The notes under the pieces were generated by a model that made no database searches, was not told where the DNA came from, and saw only the letters and a list, made by a program, of their open reading frames with translations. Made by a program: the position numbers and the translations under genes. A stretch of DNA of 64,000 nt from Desulfosudis oleivorans (lineage in GTDB: Bacteria > Desulfobacterota > Desulfobacteria > Desulfobacterales > SURF-7): positions 1 to 64,000 of the forward strand of contig DYJC01000018.1 of the NCBI GenBank assembly GCA_020723305.1, read 5' to 3'. How positions within the stretch are numbered: the first letter of the stretch is position 1; the number at the start of each line of letters is the position of its first letter. This document shows positions 62,418 to 64,000 of the stretch, piece after piece.

Positions 62418-63194
62418 TCAAAGATCGGTCACGGAACAATTCTCAAACTCTCCATTTATGATCTGCTGACCGAAGTTGATGCAGTGCGCAATTGCTTCTT
62501 CCTTTGTCTTAAAGGTATTAGCAGCACTGAAATTTCGAATATTAACAGAACTGCCAGTGTCACGCCATATGCTTATATTGACTTTAAATTCTCCGGAATC
62601 AGTCAATTTATATGGTGCAGCTTGAATTCTGTAACCCTTATAGAACACAGAATCAATCTTAGCCTCTTGGGGCTTTTTAGTCATAGAGGGCTTTTCCAAT
62701 GAACGACCCTTTGTTTGATTGTCCTGTATCTCTAACAAGTATTGTTTCACAATGCTCAAGAATTCACTTGGTGTGAGGACGACGACATTACAGCTCGAAC
62801 GCAAATTAGCTGCCCGGCTCAATAAGCGAAAATCAGTCGTAATGAAGTATGAGCCGTATTTCTGAGCTTCAAAAATGTGCCTTGCATCTTGGAGAATACT
62901 TTCTACCTTGCCGTTTCCAGCCAGAATCGTCTCGATTTTTCGAAGTAGTTTGTTTTCGTTATCGGTCAACGAAACGGCTATCGTGTAAATTAAATTCGAG
63001 GCTTCTCGTTTAACCCAGGCCGGAGTGTTGGGATGCTTTATCTCTTTCTGAGTTGAATGTGCGATTTGGATTAGTAGCTTTCCGTCTTCGCAAAGTCCGA
63101 ATATTTCATTGGAAGCATCATCCTCAGGTTTATATTTGGGGTCGAATGCGCAGGAGTCAATAAAACAGTTGCAGATAAGAGGATTTATAGTCAT
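62418..63194 (-). CDS. PIN-domain protein with extra C-terminal domain
   Basis: The 258-residue protein starts with a PIN-like nuclease fold: acidic residue in NCFIDSCAFD, and DARHIFEAQKYGSYFITTDFRLLSRA, where PIN domains keep metal-binding acids. From about residue 170 a separate domain of 85 residues follows (YKGYRIQAAPYKL, KTKEEAIAHCINFGQQII), which resembles small DUF6566/HlyU-like domains. An RNA- or DNA-cutting role is possible. No partner antitoxin gene lies next to it, so it may be a defense or regulatory nuclease rather than a VapC toxin. Confidence 0.65.
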   Translation of the reverse strand: MTINPLICNCFIDSCAFDPKYKPEDDASNEIFGLCEDGKLLIQIAHSTQKEIKHPNTPAWVKREASNLIYTIAVSLTDNENKLLRKIETILAGNGKVESILQDARHIFEAQKYGSYFITTDFRLLSRAANLRSSCNVVVLTPSEFLSIVKQYLLEIQDNQTKGRSLEKPSMTKKPQEAKIDSVFYKGYRIQAAPYKLTDSGEFKVNISIWRDTGSSVNIRNFSAANTFKTKEEAIAHCINFGQQIINGEFENCSVTDL

Positions 63195-63287
63195 TTATGA
63201 GTCTCTATCCTATTGGGACTGAACCGTTTATTCACAGGTCAAATTTCCCCTAATATTAAATAATTTCATTTTTTCGTAACAAGTTGT

Positions 63288-63317
63288 TTGAAAAAAGTGA
63301 AATGTTTCGTATATAAT
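63288..63317 (+). promoter_or_regulatory. Sigma-70 promoter upstream of integrase relic
   Basis: TTGAAA at 63288-63293 is followed after 18 bases by TATAAT at 63312-63317. It points to the relic start at 63389. It could be the former promoter of an integron integrase. Confidence 0.6.
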
Positions 63318-63388
63318 AAAACCCAGTTAACAAAAAATCAACCCCTGCTAACGATTAAGATTTACAACAGAATCATTTTTTAGATCTC

Positions 63389-63457
63389 ATGTCAACACAA
63401 AATGACCGGAAACTGCTGGATGAAGTCCGTGAAATCATGCGGTTTAGGAATTCATGA
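63389..63457 (+). pseudogene. Relic of IntI-type tyrosine recombinase (N terminus only)
   Basis: Twenty-two codons read as a peptide containing KLLDEVREIMRFRNS before a stop, resembling the start of IntI-type integrases (KLLDQVR-x-R-x-HYS). Beyond the stop, at 63458-63487, the same frame gives IQGTTIFNYW, which recalls the next family block (TEQTY-x-W). The catalytic part is missing. The reading is by eye, so it is tentative. Confidence 0.45.
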
Positions 63458-63631
63458 ATTCAGGGAACAACCATATTTAATTATTGGTAACATGTGAAAG
63501 ATAAACAGGATGTTTCATGAATTGCTTCAGCACGGAAAACAAATTCAAAAGGGGCGCAGATCGGTCTTGATTCCGTCAAGCCCAATCCAGCACCCCTGTT
63601 GTATCCAAACAACATTTAACCCAAAACTGCC

Positions 63632-64000
63632 TTATTCCGGTTCTCCGGTCGCAACCGGCCTGCCGGAAGGATTCTGTATCCAGCCGTCTGTGCTTCCGGG
63701 AATGGCGGGATCTTTCACATAAGAAGGATCTTCAATATATTCGGTACTCCAGCCTTCCCATCCGTCTGAGTAATTGCGCACATTGTCAAAACCCATCAGA
63801 TAGGCATGGAGGAGGCTCAGACTGGAGCGGTAGCCGCTGCCGCAGTAAAAGATCACTTCCTTGTCAAAGGTATTGCTTCCTGCGGTGGATGTAATACCCA
63901 GGTCTTCCCACATGGTGCGGACTTCCGTATAGCTCCTTATGGTATTGTCCGCATCCAGATATTCCCGGTCGGGGTTATCGGCATTATAGGCATACACCGC
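63632..64000 (-). CDS. Rhodanese-type sulfurtransferase, partial (cut by window end)
   Basis: The frame is open to the window edge; only the C-terminal 122 residues or so are seen. The rhodanese active loop is VIFYCGSGYRSS, with the persulfide cysteine in CGSGYR, followed by the FDNVRNYSDGWEGW pattern typical of the C-terminal domain of thiosulfate/3-mercaptopyruvate sulfurtransferases. The sequence beyond the edge is needed to tell one-domain from two-domain forms. Confidence 0.85.
   Translation of the reverse strand, partial: AVYAYNADNPDREYLDADNTIRSYTEVRTMWEDLGITSTAGSNTFDKEVIFYCGSGYRSSLSLLHAYLMGFDNVRNYSDGWEGWSTEYIEDPSYVKDPAIPGSTDGWIQNPSGRPVATGEPE

Larger units (their letters stand above)
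63195..63631. other. Non-coding stretch with an integrase relic
   Basis: It has one good sigma-70 promoter (63288-63317) and the first part of an integron-integrase-like gene (63389-63457). The remainder shows no gene. The open frame 63510-63722 on the plus strand overlaps the sulfurtransferase gene and has no support. Confidence 0.5.

Noticed and set aside
63510..63722. Plus-strand open frame of 70 codons near the window end
   Set aside because: It overlaps the rhodanese gene on the other strand and shows no coding signals.

Overview
The window looks like chromosome of an anaerobic, sulfate-reducing-type member of the Desulfobacterota (probably Desulfobacterales). This is inferred from small conserved proteins that resemble Desulfovibrio families, a DsrC-related protein, abundant ferredoxins and flavodoxins, a cytochrome bd oxidase, a cytoplasmic NAD(P)-linked [NiFe] hydrogenase and a glycyl radical enzyme. 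The species cannot be named from the sequence. No rRNA, tRNA, CRISPR array or intact transposase was seen.

Layout. 1-3.65 kb: three minus-strand genes bracketed by inverted copies of a palindromic element (1-54 and 3528-3651; a half copy lies at 14907-14951). 3.7-6.2 kb: redox operon with a rubredoxin-like protein, flavodoxin, an iron-sulfur flavoprotein fused to arsenate reductase, a ferredoxin and a conserved protein. 6.2-12.9 kb: ferritin-like protein, RlmI-type methyltransferase, small proteins, cydAB with a tiny Cys-rich protein, and a Nudix hydrolase. 13-16.5 kb: two polytopic glycosyltransferase-like proteins. 16.8-18.6 kb: glnK-amtB behind an exact sigma-54 promoter. 18.9-20.3 kb: cysC and a tandem DsrC-like protein without the terminal redox cysteine.

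20.6-31.6 kb: hydrogenase operon behind a probable sigma-54 promoter. It encodes a NuoE-like subunit, a NuoF fused to a GltD/NfnB-like NADPH flavoprotein, a NuoG-like subunit, HoxY, HoxH and a maturation protease, followed by a response regulator and a histidine kinase. The fusion suggests a hydrogenase that touches both NAD(H) and NADP(H), possibly by electron bifurcation. A PDZ lipoprotein and a cytoplasmic molybdopterin oxidoreductase follow on the other strand.

35.1-48.5 kb: defense island. After a deletion-broken AlbA_2/HATPase gene comes a five-gene operon: SNF2-type helicase with an N-terminal XRE helix-turn-helix and C-terminal DUF3883, an AAA ATPase, a DUF4276 (Toprim-like) protein, a DUF1156 DNA methylase and a DUF499 ATPase. 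The promoter is overlapped by a perfect inverted repeat, suggesting that the helicase's own HTH represses the operon. The methylase carries an AT-rich central segment.

48.5-59.9 kb: a GntR/FCD-controlled glycyl radical enzyme operon (enzyme, activase, flavin-binding-type protein), then an ankyrin lipoprotein, a lipase-like lipoprotein and PutA. 59.9-64 kb: two convergent toxin-antitoxin pairs between REP-like palindromes, a DUF2059 protein, a PIN-domain protein, a relic of an integron-type integrase, and a rhodanese cut by the window edge.
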